A DNA stretch of 64,000 nt, taken from positions 62,001-126,000 of the forward strand of contig CAYLWO010000005.1 in NCBI GenBank assembly GCA_964387285.1, given 5' to 3'. This DNA is from Anaerohabitans sp964387285 (GTDB lineage Bacteria; Zhuqueibacterota; Zhuqueibacteria; Residuimicrobiales; Residuimicrobiaceae). A program made the translations under genes and the position numbers. Positions 17,012 to 27,221 of the stretch are shown piece by piece (within the stretch, counting starts at the first letter, position 1; the number at the start of each line of letters is the position of its first letter). The notes beneath the pieces were generated by a model. It had not been told where the DNA came from. It worked only from the letters and a program-made list of their open reading frames with translations, and searched no databases.

Positions 17012-19317
17012 TTTAACTCAACCGTGTCCTGCCAATAGCGCACCTTGATGGCAGCCTGTGAATCCGGAGATCCGTCAAAAGCTAAAAAGCTGTTAAACGG
17101 TTCCTGATCGAACAATACGTTATGGTCCCAAACGAATCTGGTAAGATCCACAGCCGTGTAATCGAGCTTATTGTCTTTGATAACGCAGAATGTAAAATCC
17201 GCATTGGTCTCCATTTCCGCGTAGCGGATGCGGCCGGATTCATAGGTGTATTTAGGACGACGATAATCCCGGCACACATCCATGCGCAAATCACGTTTCG
17301 CGGCCACGACGATTTCCCGGTCATCGAGCCGGATGCGCAAGGCCACGCCTTTGTCATCCGGATCGCACGCAATCATGGATATCCTGGCCGGCCAGCCATC
17401 GACCTTTTCACCAGCCTGGTGTGGAATAAGAACCGTGGTAAAGACAATTTGTTGACCCAGTTCAAAAAATTGACCTGTGGTCTGGTGTATCAACCACTCA
17501 TCCTGATAGTACCGTTTTTCCGGTTCAATGCCTTCCATGCGGTAATGGGTCTGCGGAAAACAGATGAGCAGATGTTTGTTTTGCGGCAAGGCCAGCGTGC
17601 CCAGCGAATCATAAACCGTATCGTACCAGTGCTCGCCCTGGCTGACGATTTTACGCGTATGCCACATGTTGGAAGCGGTGAAAAACGATTCGGTGCGTGA
17701 TTTGAGAATATCGAATACGACGTACATATCCGGATTTTTTATCCAGGTTATGATGCGATCGCTTTCATAGCCGGCCAGATCGTCAATGAGCCTGGTGCGC
17801 GAATAATCAAAGTCGGCAAAAGTGAGAAAGTCGATTTTTTGCGTGCGTACCTTGCGATAAGAGCCGGCGTTGTGAAAAAAATCCAGTATCTTTTGCCCGG
17901 GTACGGCGCCGACTTTGCCCAGTTTATACCGGCTCTCGCCGTCTTTTTGTCCCATAAAAAACTTTTCCTGACGAACACAAAGGCGGTTGTGAAAATAATC
18001 CTGACGATAAGCGCCAAACGGACCGCTGGGCATGTAATCGCGATAACCGCCGTCGTGCAGCAGCAAGGAACCGCCGGACATGAGCATGCAGATGCTGTTT
18101 TCATCGCTGTGGCCGTGGGTCATCTTTTCTTCTTCCACCGGAATGCTGTCGCGCAGATAATCGCGGAACAGGCGGCCGCCGTCCCCTTCGTCCCGATAAT
18201 TCAGCAGCATATAGGTAGACAGATTGTCCCAGCCGTTGCGAAAAACTATTTTCTTGCCTTGCACGTCTTCCATGACTTCCCTGCTCAGGGTGGAAGGTTG
18301 ACGCGGTTGTAAACGGTCGTCAGCCCAAAGATAACAGTCCAAAAATGTACAGCCGAGTCCCACAGAAGGTTTGGCCTGCCAGTTCATACATGCGTGCAAA
18401 ATTCGATTGGCCGCCCATTTCATTTCCGGATCCTTGTACGCGTTGGCGGCTGCTTCAAAAAACACCAGAAAATGCGGCCAACTGCTGCGCCAGTTCGCAT
18501 CGCCGAAATCAGGCACTACGCCGTCCGGGCTGATCAGATGCAAATAGTACTGTGCATAATAGTACATTTCAGGCGTCTCGAACAGGTCGGCCATTTTTTG
18601 CAGAGCTTCTGCAGTGCCCAGCAAAGAGTACAGCCAAACGCCGTGATAACCGGTGGCGTCTTCGATTTCCCACGCGCCCCAATTATCCGTCACCAGGGCG
18701 TCCAGATTCATTTGCCAGATACGGCTGTTTTTACTTTTAGGCACGGCTCGCATGGCCCAGGCCAGACATTCACCGCGCAGAATCGCACGATTCATGGCGC
18801 CCCATTCCTGAGTGCCGATGACATAATCCGTGCTTTCCGAGATCAGCGCTTCGACCTTGGCCATCTCTGCAGCAGTCAGCACTTTTTTACGCTTGAGAAT
18901 GTCCACGCTGCGCGAATAGCGCATGGCGGTGAAAAAATTGGGCAGAGCCGGCAAGACCTTTGCATACTCGAGCCGTTTTTTACGCGCGGATTCCGGATAT
19001 TGCGCCCGATAATCTCCATAGGTCAGCAGCACCTTTTTCGCCCGTTCCGCGTATTCCCGCCGGCCTTCCAGTTCGTATAACTGACTGTAAATGGAGGCCA
19101 TTTCTAAAAGATAGGGGGGCGCGTTGTAACCGAAAACATAATCCGGATCAAACTGTTTTTTCCAGGATGTGACCAAACTGTCATAGTGAGACCAGGTCCA
19201 GTCTGCGCCGGCTCGTGCGTATTCGAGATACTGTTTGCGTGTTGTTTTTTCAGCGGAATGGCTGTAACCGGCGCTGCAGATCAGCATGAGTAGAAGAAAA
19301 ATTACAGATTTTTTCAT
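17008..19317 (-). CDS. Secreted heparinase II/III-like polysaccharide lyase
   Basis: 769 residues from ATG 19317, chosen because AGAGGA lies just upstream and a signal peptide begins there (MKKSVIFLLLMLICSAGYSH); a 58-codon upstream extension has no such support. The N-terminal half is helical, as in the (alpha/alpha) toroid of polysaccharide lyases. The second half carries the heparinase II/III motif HGHSDENSICML and LLHDGGYRDYMPSG (about residues 475-520). It would cleave uronate-containing glycans in the periplasm or outside. The first gene of an operon with U32 and DUF1080, it diverges from a sodium:solute symporter that may import the product. Confidence 0.8.
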   Translation of the reverse strand: MKKSVIFLLLMLICSAGYSHSAEKTTRKQYLEYARAGADWTWSHYDSLVTSWKKQFDPDYVFGYNAPPYLLEMASIYSQLYELEGRREYAERAKKVLLTYGDYRAQYPESARKKRLEYAKVLPALPNFFTAMRYSRSVDILKRKKVLTAAEMAKVEALISESTDYVIGTQEWGAMNRAILRGECLAWAMRAVPKSKNSRIWQMNLDALVTDNWGAWEIEDATGYHGVWLYSLLGTAEALQKMADLFETPEMYYYAQYYLHLISPDGVVPDFGDANWRSSWPHFLVFFEAAANAYKDPEMKWAANRILHACMNWQAKPSVGLGCTFLDCYLWADDRLQPRQPSTLSREVMEDVQGKKIVFRNGWDNLSTYMLLNYRDEGDGGRLFRDYLRDSIPVEEEKMTHGHSDENSICMLMSGGSLLLHDGGYRDYMPSGPFGAYRQDYFHNRLCVRQEKFFMGQKDGESRYKLGKVGAVPGQKILDFFHNAGSYRKVRTQKIDFLTFADFDYSRTRLIDDLAGYESDRIITWIKNPDMYVVFDILKSRTESFFTASNMWHTRKIVSQGEHWYDTVYDSLGTLALPQNKHLLICFPQTHYRMEGIEPEKRYYQDEWLIHQTTGQFFELGQQIVFTTVLIPHQAGEKVDGWPARISMIACDPDDKGVALRIRLDDREIVVAAKRDLRMDVCRDYRRPKYTYESGRIRYAEMETNADFTFCVIKDNKLDYTAVDLTRFVWDHNVLFDQEPFNSFLAFDGSPDSQAAIKVRYWQDTVELK

Positions 19318-19471
19318 AAGACATCCTCTGTTGATATTTTCAATAAGAATAAAGCTTGTTTTTGAGAAATAAAATTTAAATATTGTAAGATAGTTGATTC
19401 TCTCCGCATTGACAAGTAAAAAATAGTAAACAATCGCCAGTGCTTTCACATCTTGCTCAGGAATAGAACGC

Positions 19472-21178
19472 GTGCGATCCGTACAATTCATCGATCTGGT
19501 GGTTTTGATCTTTTACATGATTCTGATGCTCGGCATCGGCGTGTATTTTCGTCGTTTCATGAAAGGCGCCAATGAATATTTTGCCGGCGGCAACATGATT
19601 CCCTGGTGGGTCGGCGGCATTTCATTGTACATGAGCAGCTTTACGGCCTGGACCTTTACCGGCGCAGCCGGATTTGTTTATCACACCGGCTGGTTTGGCG
19701 TGCTGTATTTCGCCTCCTGGCCGTTGTCCTATTTTTTGGGCTACCGGCTGACCGCGGCAAAATGGCGGCGGTCGCGCGTACTCTCCCCGGTTGAATACGT
19801 CTCAACCCGTTACACGCCGATGACGCAGCAAATCCTCAGTTATATTTTGATCACCAGCGGACTATTGACGCGAGGCGTTACTTTAACGGCGGTGTGTAAA
19901 ATCATCGCTGCCAGCGTGGGCTGGCCTATCGAATACATGATCGTCGGCACCGGCCTGGTGATGCTGCTGTATACGCTGCACGGTGGTTTGTGGGCCGTGT
20001 CTGTTACCGACGTCGTTCAGTTTATCTTTTTGTTTGTCATAACCGTGATTGTCACGCCGCTGTGCATTGAGAAAGTGGGCGGTTTATCGGCTCTCATTGC
20101 CAAGGCGCCGGCCATTTCATTTAATTTTGATTATGCCGGCTTGCCCTATGATCTCCATTATCTCATAGCCTTTTTCTTTGTCAACATTCTCAATGTCAAT
20201 TGGTTCGCCGCGCAACGCTATTACAGCGTCAAGGATGAAAAAGATGCGCGCCGCGTCGGCCTGTTCAGCAGCGGATTGTTGTTGACCGCGCCGATTCTGT
20301 TCGGCTTACCGCCCCTAGCCGCCAAGCTGATCTGGCCGAATTTAAGCAGCATCCCGTTCTTTGCCCAATCCGGTCGGCCCGAAGATCTGATTTATCTCGG
20401 CATCGTGTTGACCTGGATTCCCAACGGTATGATCGGGTTCTTTCTGGCTGCCATGTTTTCCGCCACCATGAGCTCTTTGTCCGGCGCCTATAACGTCGAC
20501 TCTTCAATTATCGCCCGCGATCTATATAAAGGCATGCTCAAGCCCAGGGCATCGGATGAGGACATGTTGCGCGTCGGCAAATACGCTACGGTCGCTCTGG
20601 GGCTGATCACCATCATCACCGCGTTGATCTATGCACACAGCACATTGGGCATTTTCAATCTCATGGTTGTTTTTGTTTCGTTGTTTCAGGTGCCGATCTC
20701 TGTGCCCATGGTGTTCGGATTAATCTTTAAAAAGCTTGCACGCCGGGCAGCTCTGGCTTCCATGCTCTCCGGTTTGGCCGCCAGTTTTATTTTGCGTTTT
20801 GCCGTCGGCCTGTCTGTGGGGCCGCAGGTTTATGGCACGCTCATCGTGTCTTTTGTCGTGTTGGTCTGTTTTCATTTCTTCCGTAAAGACTCGCCGGAAG
20901 ACAGAGCGGTGGTGGACGAGTTTTTCAAACGATTGGCCGTGCCGATCGATGTGGCCAAAGAGGTGCTGAGCAGCGGCAAAAAGGTGATTTCCGCGTATCC
21001 CATTGTCGGCGTGAACACGATTCTGATCGGATTGGTTATCATTGGATTGGCCTTTGTGCCCACGGCCGATGAATTGAAGATAATCAACATCTGTTCTGGA
21101 AGTTTTTTGGCGGCGATAGGGGGGGTGTTTTATTGGTTGGGGAAGAGGGTGAATAGGAAAGAGCAAGTTAAGGATTGA
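19472..21178 (+). CDS. Sodium:solute symporter family transporter
   Basis: 568 residues with about thirteen to fourteen hydrophobic helices. SSS hallmarks are present: NEYFAGGNMIPWWVGGISLYMSSF at the first helices and MFSATMSSLSGAYNVDSSI near residue 330. Start is GTG with AGGAAT about nine bases upstream. It is divergent from the heparinase-like operon across about 150 bases, so it probably imports a degradation product using the sodium gradient. The substrate (sugar acid, sugar or other) cannot be told. Confidence 0.9.
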   Translation: MRSVQFIDLVVLIFYMILMLGIGVYFRRFMKGANEYFAGGNMIPWWVGGISLYMSSFTAWTFTGAAGFVYHTGWFGVLYFASWPLSYFLGYRLTAAKWRRSRVLSPVEYVSTRYTPMTQQILSYILITSGLLTRGVTLTAVCKIIAASVGWPIEYMIVGTGLVMLLYTLHGGLWAVSVTDVVQFIFLFVITVIVTPLCIEKVGGLSALIAKAPAISFNFDYAGLPYDLHYLIAFFFVNILNVNWFAAQRYYSVKDEKDARRVGLFSSGLLLTAPILFGLPPLAAKLIWPNLSSIPFFAQSGRPEDLIYLGIVLTWIPNGMIGFFLAAMFSATMSSLSGAYNVDSSIIARDLYKGMLKPRASDEDMLRVGKYATVALGLITIITALIYAHSTLGIFNLMVVFVSLFQVPISVPMVFGLIFKKLARRAALASMLSGLAASFILRFAVGLSVGPQVYGTLIVSFVVLVCFHFFRKDSPEDRAVVDEFFKRLAVPIDVAKEVLSSGKKVISAYPIVGVNTILIGLVIIGLAFVPTADELKIINICSGSFLAAIGGVFYWLGKRVNRKEQVKD

Positions 21179-21248
21179 AAAGTTAAATTCTTTGCTAGGT
21201 TATCGTGGCTCTCTCCAAGCAAGGATCGATGATGAGATGGAGGCAAGA

Positions 21249-21428
21249 ATGAACAAAACGAAAAAGTGTTTAACATTAATTCTTGCTATTGCCTTTGTTC
21301 TTTTTAAAAGCACAGGAGCATCAGTCACAGAGATCAGTTGTGCTGTTATAAAATTGGACGCTCATGGCATTACAGAAAATGAAGCTTTTATATTTGTAAT
21401 GCAAGTATTATCTCTAACAGCAATATAA
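21249..21428 (+). CDS. Short secreted ORF, possibly a broken CsgG/TolB-like gene
   Basis: 59 residues from an ATG with a strong GGAGG five bases upstream. A signal peptide (about 1-24) is followed by ISCAVIKLDAHGITENEA. This resembles the first strand and helix of a domain found in CsgG/TolB-like secreted proteins (AVLDLEAxGIxxxEA), which normally continue for well over 100 residues. The frame stops soon after. A second frame downstream (about 21415-21490) encodes a hydrophobic stretch followed by basic residues, but I cannot show it belongs. Likely a remnant or a very short protein. Confidence 0.45.
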   Translation: MNKTKKCLTLILAIAFVLFKSTGASVTEISCAVIKLDAHGITENEAFIFVMQVLSLTAI

Positions 21429-21506
21429 TCCAAGTCGCAGTTTGTATCATTCTCGGGGCCCTATTTTTCCACAATTTGATCATCAATCGTTACAGGAGAC
21501 TCAAAA

Positions 21507-24500
21507 ATGATGAATTCTCTCAAGAACGTTTTGTTGATTTGCATTATTATTTTACACTCTAATCAGCTCTACGCCCAGTTGTTGCCGACTCATGGACCAT
21601 ACGGCGGAGTTATCTATTCGTTATACTCCGATGGCGCAAATCTGTTCGCAGGCGTGAATCTGGGTGAACTCTATCGTTCGCAGGACAATGGACTACGGTG
21701 GGACCGTGTGTTCCTGGATTCTGGAGTGAGATCGATAAGGTGCTTTGCTTCCTGGATTGGCCCGCACGGTGAGGAAAATCTGCTTGCCGGAACCTGGGGC
21801 TTTGGCATATATCAGTCTGCTGATCAGGGAACTAGTTGGCGGCGAATTTTACCCACCGGGGATTTTCATTTTTCGCATATTTATTCCATCGCTATTCTTT
21901 CAAAAGCGAACGGCGGTCGCACAATCTTTGCCGGTACGTTCGATGACGGCGTTAATCGTTCCACTGACGATGGTAAAACATGGAAGGCGGTCAATACAGG
22001 TCTTGAAACTGCAACTGTCTTTTCTCTGGCTGCTTTTGTCGACAGCAGCGGTCAGGAAATTGTCATTGCTGGTACTCCCGAGGGGATTTATCGCTCCGTT
22101 GATGGAGGAAATAACTGGCTGAAAAGCAACCAGGGTCTCCTGGTTCCGTATGTGAGGTCGGTCGCACTTACTCCGGTAGGTAAAACAGGGAAAAATATTT
22201 TTGCCGGAACCAGGGGGGGCGGTATTTATCTCTCAACCGATAATGGCGCCAGTTGGAAAGCAATGAACAACGGCTTGCTTTTTGGAATGGTAAATTGTCT
22301 TGTTGTCGATGATGATGACACGGCAAAAACAACGATCTACGCCGGCACCGGAGGCGGCGTTTTTTATTCTACCAATAACGGCGTGAATTGGAATTCGATG
22401 TACAGCGGACTCTCAAATCGCGCCGTGTTTTCTATTGCAGTCAAGCACGACAGTGCATCCGGTAAAATTTTGTTCGCCGGTACAGGCGGCGAAGGAGTGT
22501 TTGCCTCTGTTGATGACGGCAAAAGCTGGACCGCTATGAACGAGGGCCTGGCCGGCACGACCATCAATTGCTTGTTGGTCGATCCCTATCAAAGCGGAGG
22601 CCACAAGCTGTTCGCCGGTTCCGTTACCAGCGGCATTTTTTATTCAAATGACCACGGCGCCAATTGGATGGCACAGAACAACGGATTGGAAGATAAACGT
22701 GTTTCGTCCCTGGCCTGTTGTAAAGGTGCGACGGGAACGGTTTTTTTGTATGCCGGCACGATGGGCGGCGTTTTTCGCATGGAAGAGGGAACTATGAATT
22801 GGGTGGCTATAAACGACGGACTGTCAAACACATCTGTCACGTGCCTGCAGGCCATGCGCAACGACCGGAATGAGATTTCTTTATTTGCCGGGACAGATGG
22901 CGGAGGGGTTTTCCGATCCGACAACAACGGCTTAAACTGGATCGAAGTTAATTCAGGTTTGACAGACAAAAATATTATTTCCATTGCCATAGACTCTTCC
23001 GGAAACGCAGGCGCCAAGGTTTTTGTCGGCACAACTGCGGGCGGGATTTTTAGCTCTGCGAATTACGGCTCGAGCTGGAATCCGTGCCACAGCGGCCTGC
23101 CTGATCAGGAGGTCAGATGTCTTGCCGTGATGAAAAAAAACGGGCAAAAATATATTTTAGCCGGACTCGACAGCTCGTGGCTCTATATTTCGAAAGACGA
23201 GGGAGCAAGTTGGAAAAAAAGTGATCGTTGTTCGAATGCATACCATATTGCAGTATTGAATTCAGGCGATGACGGAGCCTATGTTTTAATAGCCGGCGCA
23301 AGCTTCCTGGAAATAACCGGCAGCCTGGATGAACCCTGGGAAGACTGGCAAATCATGGGAGTTCATGATAGTCCGGAGATTTATTCCCTGGCTGTCTATC
23401 CAGCGATTGAAGGCAAGTTCAATATACTTGCCGGCACTCTCACGCACGGCGTTTTCAGGGCTCAGGATATAGATGTGTGGAAACGGGCCGGTACGTCAAA
23501 AACAATTAAAAATATTCATTGTATGACTTCAATCACAGACGGTTCCGGCCATACGGACCTGTTCACGGGCGCGTTTGGACAGGGCGTGTTCCGCTCTTCA
23601 GATTATGGCGAGACCTGGATTGAAGCCAGTACGGGGCTCGGTAAAAATGTGTTGTGTCTGGCCTCGACCGTTTCTGCAACCGGCGTGCGGTATCTGTTCG
23701 CCGGGACCAGCGAAGGCGTCTATCGATCGAGCAATAAGGGAAGCGGATGGTACAACGTCAGCAGTGGTCTTGCGAATAAATATACTCAATGCCTTGTTTC
23801 CAGGATAAGCGAATCAGGCAAATATGAACTGTTCGCCGGCAGCTATGGGGGCGGTGTCTTTTATTCAAATAACAACGGCGCCACCTGGAGTGTGATGAAT
23901 GACGGATTGGCCAATACCACGGTATTGTCGCTGTGTTCCTTCAGGAATCGTTCCGGTGGGTCCACTTTAATGGCAGGCACAGAAGGAGGGGGCGTTTTTT
24001 CTTCACAAGATGGCGGCCTGCATTGGTCGCCGACTGGCGCCGATGTCGGCCGAATCGTATGGTCTCTTGGCATCTGCCCTGATGGAGAAGGGGGCAGCAG
24101 GATTTTCGCTGGAACCGGCGTGGGCATGTATTATTCAGCGGATGAAGGCTTAACCTGGATGCAAAGCGAAACACAACCATTATATAACGCTTTGGCGTTA
24201 TCTTGGAGTACTGTTGAAAATCAAACCGGTGGCATCGATATCTATGTGGGGACCTATAAAAGCGGTATTTTTATGTCTTCAGATCGAGGTCAGAGCTGGC
24301 GTGATGTCAGCATCGGGATCAAGAATATGACGGTCTGGTCCCTGCTCATGATGCCTGATCAGGATCGGCAAAGCTCAGTGCTGTTCGCCGGAACAGAGGA
24401 GGCCGGGATTTGGCAGAAACCTGCGCCTCTGATGGCGACCGGCGTGCCGGCACAGCAGATCGCCATGCCTTCAAGAACAAATCTCGAACGGATTTACCCT

Positions 24501-24734
24501 AATCCCTTCAATTCCACTGCAGTAATTTCGTTCACCATAGATTCCAGATCATTGGTCACATTGACGATAACAAATATTCTGGGACAAAAAGTGCAGACGC
24601 TCATACAGAGGGAATTGCATCCAGGATACTACCAAGAACGATGGCAGGCGACAGCAATGCCCAGCGGAGTTTATTTTGCCTGCTTACGGGTAAATTCCAT
24701 CATCGAAACGCAAAAAATACTTTTATTGCGCTAG
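21507..24734 (+). CDS. Giant secreted beta-propeller protein with sorting tail (21 repeats)
   Basis: 1075 residues. Signal peptide about 1-23 (QLYAQ). I count 21 units of the pattern LFAGTxxGGVFRSxDNGxxWxxxNxGL, each about 45-50 residues, which is the sortilin/BNR-type blade seen in sialidase and photosystem-II-stability-factor-like propellers. A C-terminal sorting-type domain (about 995-1075) starts at YPNPFN and ends KILLLR. CAGGAGA precedes the start. It is a paralogue of the next gene 124 bases downstream. It has no enzymatic signature; a surface display or binding role is inferred. Confidence 0.85.
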   Translation: MMNSLKNVLLICIIILHSNQLYAQLLPTHGPYGGVIYSLYSDGANLFAGVNLGELYRSQDNGLRWDRVFLDSGVRSIRCFASWIGPHGEENLLAGTWGFGIYQSADQGTSWRRILPTGDFHFSHIYSIAILSKANGGRTIFAGTFDDGVNRSTDDGKTWKAVNTGLETATVFSLAAFVDSSGQEIVIAGTPEGIYRSVDGGNNWLKSNQGLLVPYVRSVALTPVGKTGKNIFAGTRGGGIYLSTDNGASWKAMNNGLLFGMVNCLVVDDDDTAKTTIYAGTGGGVFYSTNNGVNWNSMYSGLSNRAVFSIAVKHDSASGKILFAGTGGEGVFASVDDGKSWTAMNEGLAGTTINCLLVDPYQSGGHKLFAGSVTSGIFYSNDHGANWMAQNNGLEDKRVSSLACCKGATGTVFLYAGTMGGVFRMEEGTMNWVAINDGLSNTSVTCLQAMRNDRNEISLFAGTDGGGVFRSDNNGLNWIEVNSGLTDKNIISIAIDSSGNAGAKVFVGTTAGGIFSSANYGSSWNPCHSGLPDQEVRCLAVMKKNGQKYILAGLDSSWLYISKDEGASWKKSDRCSNAYHIAVLNSGDDGAYVLIAGASFLEITGSLDEPWEDWQIMGVHDSPEIYSLAVYPAIEGKFNILAGTLTHGVFRAQDIDVWKRAGTSKTIKNIHCMTSITDGSGHTDLFTGAFGQGVFRSSDYGETWIEASTGLGKNVLCLASTVSATGVRYLFAGTSEGVYRSSNKGSGWYNVSSGLANKYTQCLVSRISESGKYELFAGSYGGGVFYSNNNGATWSVMNDGLANTTVLSLCSFRNRSGGSTLMAGTEGGGVFSSQDGGLHWSPTGADVGRIVWSLGICPDGEGGSRIFAGTGVGMYYSADEGLTWMQSETQPLYNALALSWSTVENQTGGIDIYVGTYKSGIFMSSDRGQSWRDVSIGIKNMTVWSLLMMPDQDRQSSVLFAGTEEAGIWQKPAPLMATGVPAQQIAMPSRTNLERIYPNPFNSTAVISFTIDSRSLVTLTITNILGQKVQTLIQRELHPGYYQERWQATAMPSGVYFACLRVNSIIETQKILLLR

Positions 24735-24858
24735 TAGCAAATTTTGCTTAAAGGCAGAAGCTGTGTGCTGTTGATTTGCCAATAGGATAAAAAAGTTGAA
24801 TTTGATTTCTTTCACAGTGGACCTGTAACATGGTTCTTAGCAGGTAGGGGATCTATTT

Positions 24859-27120
24859 ATGAAAAAATCCGCTTTGCTCTATTTCTTGGCTGTCTGGGTG
24901 GTGAAAACAGCGCCCTTGTCGGCGCAATGGATGCGAACAGACGGCATAACCGGCGGAGTGGTGTTAAGCGTGCTTGCCGTTGACGATAAGCTTTTTGCAG
25001 GGACTTTTGACCACAGCCTGCTTGTTTCACCGGCAGATGGCGCAAAATGGACGGAATGTGTTACAGAGCCTGCAGCAAAAACAATCTATTCGCTCTTTGC
25101 TTGTTCCGACAGCACAAATGGGAATATGCTCCTGGCCGGTACAGGAAATGGCGTTATCCGTTCCACCGACCAGGGTGACCATTGGCAATATCTCCCGCAG
25201 CCGCCTTTTGGAACTATCCCCATCTCGTGTTTTTCGAGCGTCCTGGATCGTGATGGGAAATACAGTTTATTGGCCGGCACACAAACGGCAGGAGTTTTTC
25301 GCTCTAAAGATTATGGAACAAGTTGGCAGGCCTGCAGCACAGGACTACAAAATGCACATGTTTGCGGACTTGTAGTCACTGCTGATTCCGGAAGATGCAA
25401 TCTGTACGCAGGAATCTATGGCGGAGGAGTCTATCTGTCATCGGATTATGGTGAGACCTGGCAGAGCATCAATGCGGGACTGACCGATCTTGACATATTG
25501 GCCATCGATCAATTCACAGACGCTTCAAAAAATATACATCTGATTGCCGCTTCTGATAACGGCATATTTATTACACCGGCTGGGAATATCAATTGGCAAT
25601 CATGCAATACGGGGCTCACTAACCTCCAGGTTTGGGCCCTTGCGGTATTGACTGAAAATGGCAGTACTCAAAAATTATTTGCAGGAACCAGCGACGGCAT
25701 TTTTACCTCGGTAGATAATGGATGGACCTGGACCGAGGCTTCTGCCGGCCTCAACTGGAGAAACATCAACTGCCTCAAGGTACATTCGCGGAAATCGGCC
25801 CCGCCTTTGCTTTACGCCGGAACCAACGGCGGAGGCGTATATGTTTCCGACAATGACGGACAGAGCTGGCGTGACTTGAATTCAAATCTTTTTGCCGTTA
25901 AAGTCAATAAGGTTATGATTGATGACCATGATTCAAACAGCGTAAATTACCTGGCCGGTACCGCATGGGCGGGAATTTTCAAGTTTGATGCAAGCGGTAA
26001 TAACTGGCAATCTGCGAATACCGGTCTAACCTCCTTTAATGTGCGTTGTCTGTCTGCACATTCGAACGGTCAAGGCGGTGCAAATGTATTCGCTGGAACC
26101 GATTATGGCGCATTTGTTTCGGATGACCGTGGTAAGAATTGGAGAGAACTTGGCGGCGGATTGCCGGCGAGGGTGGTGACTTCTTTTGTTTTTTGTCTCA
26201 ACAACGCCGAGGAGAATATTTTTGCCGCCACCAGTCGTGGCGTATATTTATCGACAGATAACGGCGAGAGTTGGATTGCCTGCAGTAACGGACTCGTTAA
26301 TAAATATGTAACAGACCTGCTTGTCTTTCAAAACAGTTTAAAAAAACAGGTGCTTTTAGCCGGTACAAGAAACGGCATCTATCAATCGGATGATTATGGC
26401 GTCAGCTGGACTGAAACCAGCGCGGGTTTGCCGGCCGGTTCGATCATTCTGTTTGTGCAGTCGATGAAAAATAAATTGAACGGATATGATCTTTTTGCCG
26501 GAACGGAATCTGGAAGGTTATTCCGCTCTATGGATGACGGCTTGACCTGGCAGATGCTGAACACGCCTCAGGATGGTTTTGTACAGTGCCTGTTGCCTGT
26601 AGCCCTGCAAGATCGAGATGGAACATATCTCATGGCCGGCATGAAGGGCAGCGGCTTTTTGATTTCCATGGACAATGGCGCCAATTGGACAGCAGATAAT
26701 TCAAGTCTGACGAATCTGGATATTTTTTCTCTGGCGTTCTTATCAAACAGCCGGGGACACGGAACGATATACGCCGCTACGAATAACGGCGTCTGGAAAA
26801 GAGATTTATCCAATTTATTCGTTTCGGTAGATAAAAATGCTGCTGTAAACTCGACCAGATTTTCCTTGATCCACAATTATCCCAATCCTTTTAATGCATC
26901 TACGACCATTTCTTTCGAGGTCCCTGTAAAGTCGCGCGTTTCTGTCACAATACATAATTATCTCGGACAGCTGGTCGCAACTTTGCACGATCAAGAGATG
27001 GATCAAGGAACCTATACGGAACAATGGCAGGCGCCGCCGAACCTGGCAAGCGGTGTTTACTTTTTCCGTTTGCAGGCCGGTTCGTTTATAGAGTCGAAAA
27101 AATTATTGTTGCTCCGATAG
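24859..27120 (+). CDS. Secreted beta-propeller protein with sorting tail (14 repeats)
   Basis: 753 residues, paralogous to the preceding gene. Signal peptide about 1-22 (PLSAQ), then 14 blade units by my count (for example LYAGTNGGGVYVS followed by NDGQSWRDLN). The C-terminal domain (about 670-753) starts NYPNPFN and ends KLLLLR. AGGGG lies upstream of the ATG. The two genes probably arose by duplication and differ by seven repeats, one full propeller. Function unknown; likely exported to the cell surface. Confidence 0.85.
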   Translation: MKKSALLYFLAVWVVKTAPLSAQWMRTDGITGGVVLSVLAVDDKLFAGTFDHSLLVSPADGAKWTECVTEPAAKTIYSLFACSDSTNGNMLLAGTGNGVIRSTDQGDHWQYLPQPPFGTIPISCFSSVLDRDGKYSLLAGTQTAGVFRSKDYGTSWQACSTGLQNAHVCGLVVTADSGRCNLYAGIYGGGVYLSSDYGETWQSINAGLTDLDILAIDQFTDASKNIHLIAASDNGIFITPAGNINWQSCNTGLTNLQVWALAVLTENGSTQKLFAGTSDGIFTSVDNGWTWTEASAGLNWRNINCLKVHSRKSAPPLLYAGTNGGGVYVSDNDGQSWRDLNSNLFAVKVNKVMIDDHDSNSVNYLAGTAWAGIFKFDASGNNWQSANTGLTSFNVRCLSAHSNGQGGANVFAGTDYGAFVSDDRGKNWRELGGGLPARVVTSFVFCLNNAEENIFAATSRGVYLSTDNGESWIACSNGLVNKYVTDLLVFQNSLKKQVLLAGTRNGIYQSDDYGVSWTETSAGLPAGSIILFVQSMKNKLNGYDLFAGTESGRLFRSMDDGLTWQMLNTPQDGFVQCLLPVALQDRDGTYLMAGMKGSGFLISMDNGANWTADNSSLTNLDIFSLAFLSNSRGHGTIYAATNNGVWKRDLSNLFVSVDKNAAVNSTRFSLIHNYPNPFNASTTISFEVPVKSRVSVTIHNYLGQLVATLHDQEMDQGTYTEQWQAPPNLASGVYFFRLQAGSFIESKKLLLLR

Positions 27121-27221
27121 CATGTAATCTAAATTTCCGTGCTGATTGACAAATGTACCCGGTCGGTTCTGAACAAGTTGCCGGCTAGTGCGTTATTCTG
27201 CAGCCGATGGATGTTGTTTTT

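Noticed and set aside
18394..19080. A 228-codon open frame antisense to the heparinase-like gene
   Set aside because: No start signal; the sense frame contains the heparinase motifs and a signal peptide.
19318..19491. N-terminal extension of the heparinase-like protein by 58 codons
   Set aside because: The signal peptide and AGAGGA site fix the start at 19317, and the extension would cross the divergent promoter region.
21507..27120. Regular internal repeats that could suggest a CRISPR or satellite array
   Set aside because: The repetition is at protein level, about 45-50 codons per unit with poorly conserved DNA; it encodes propeller blades.
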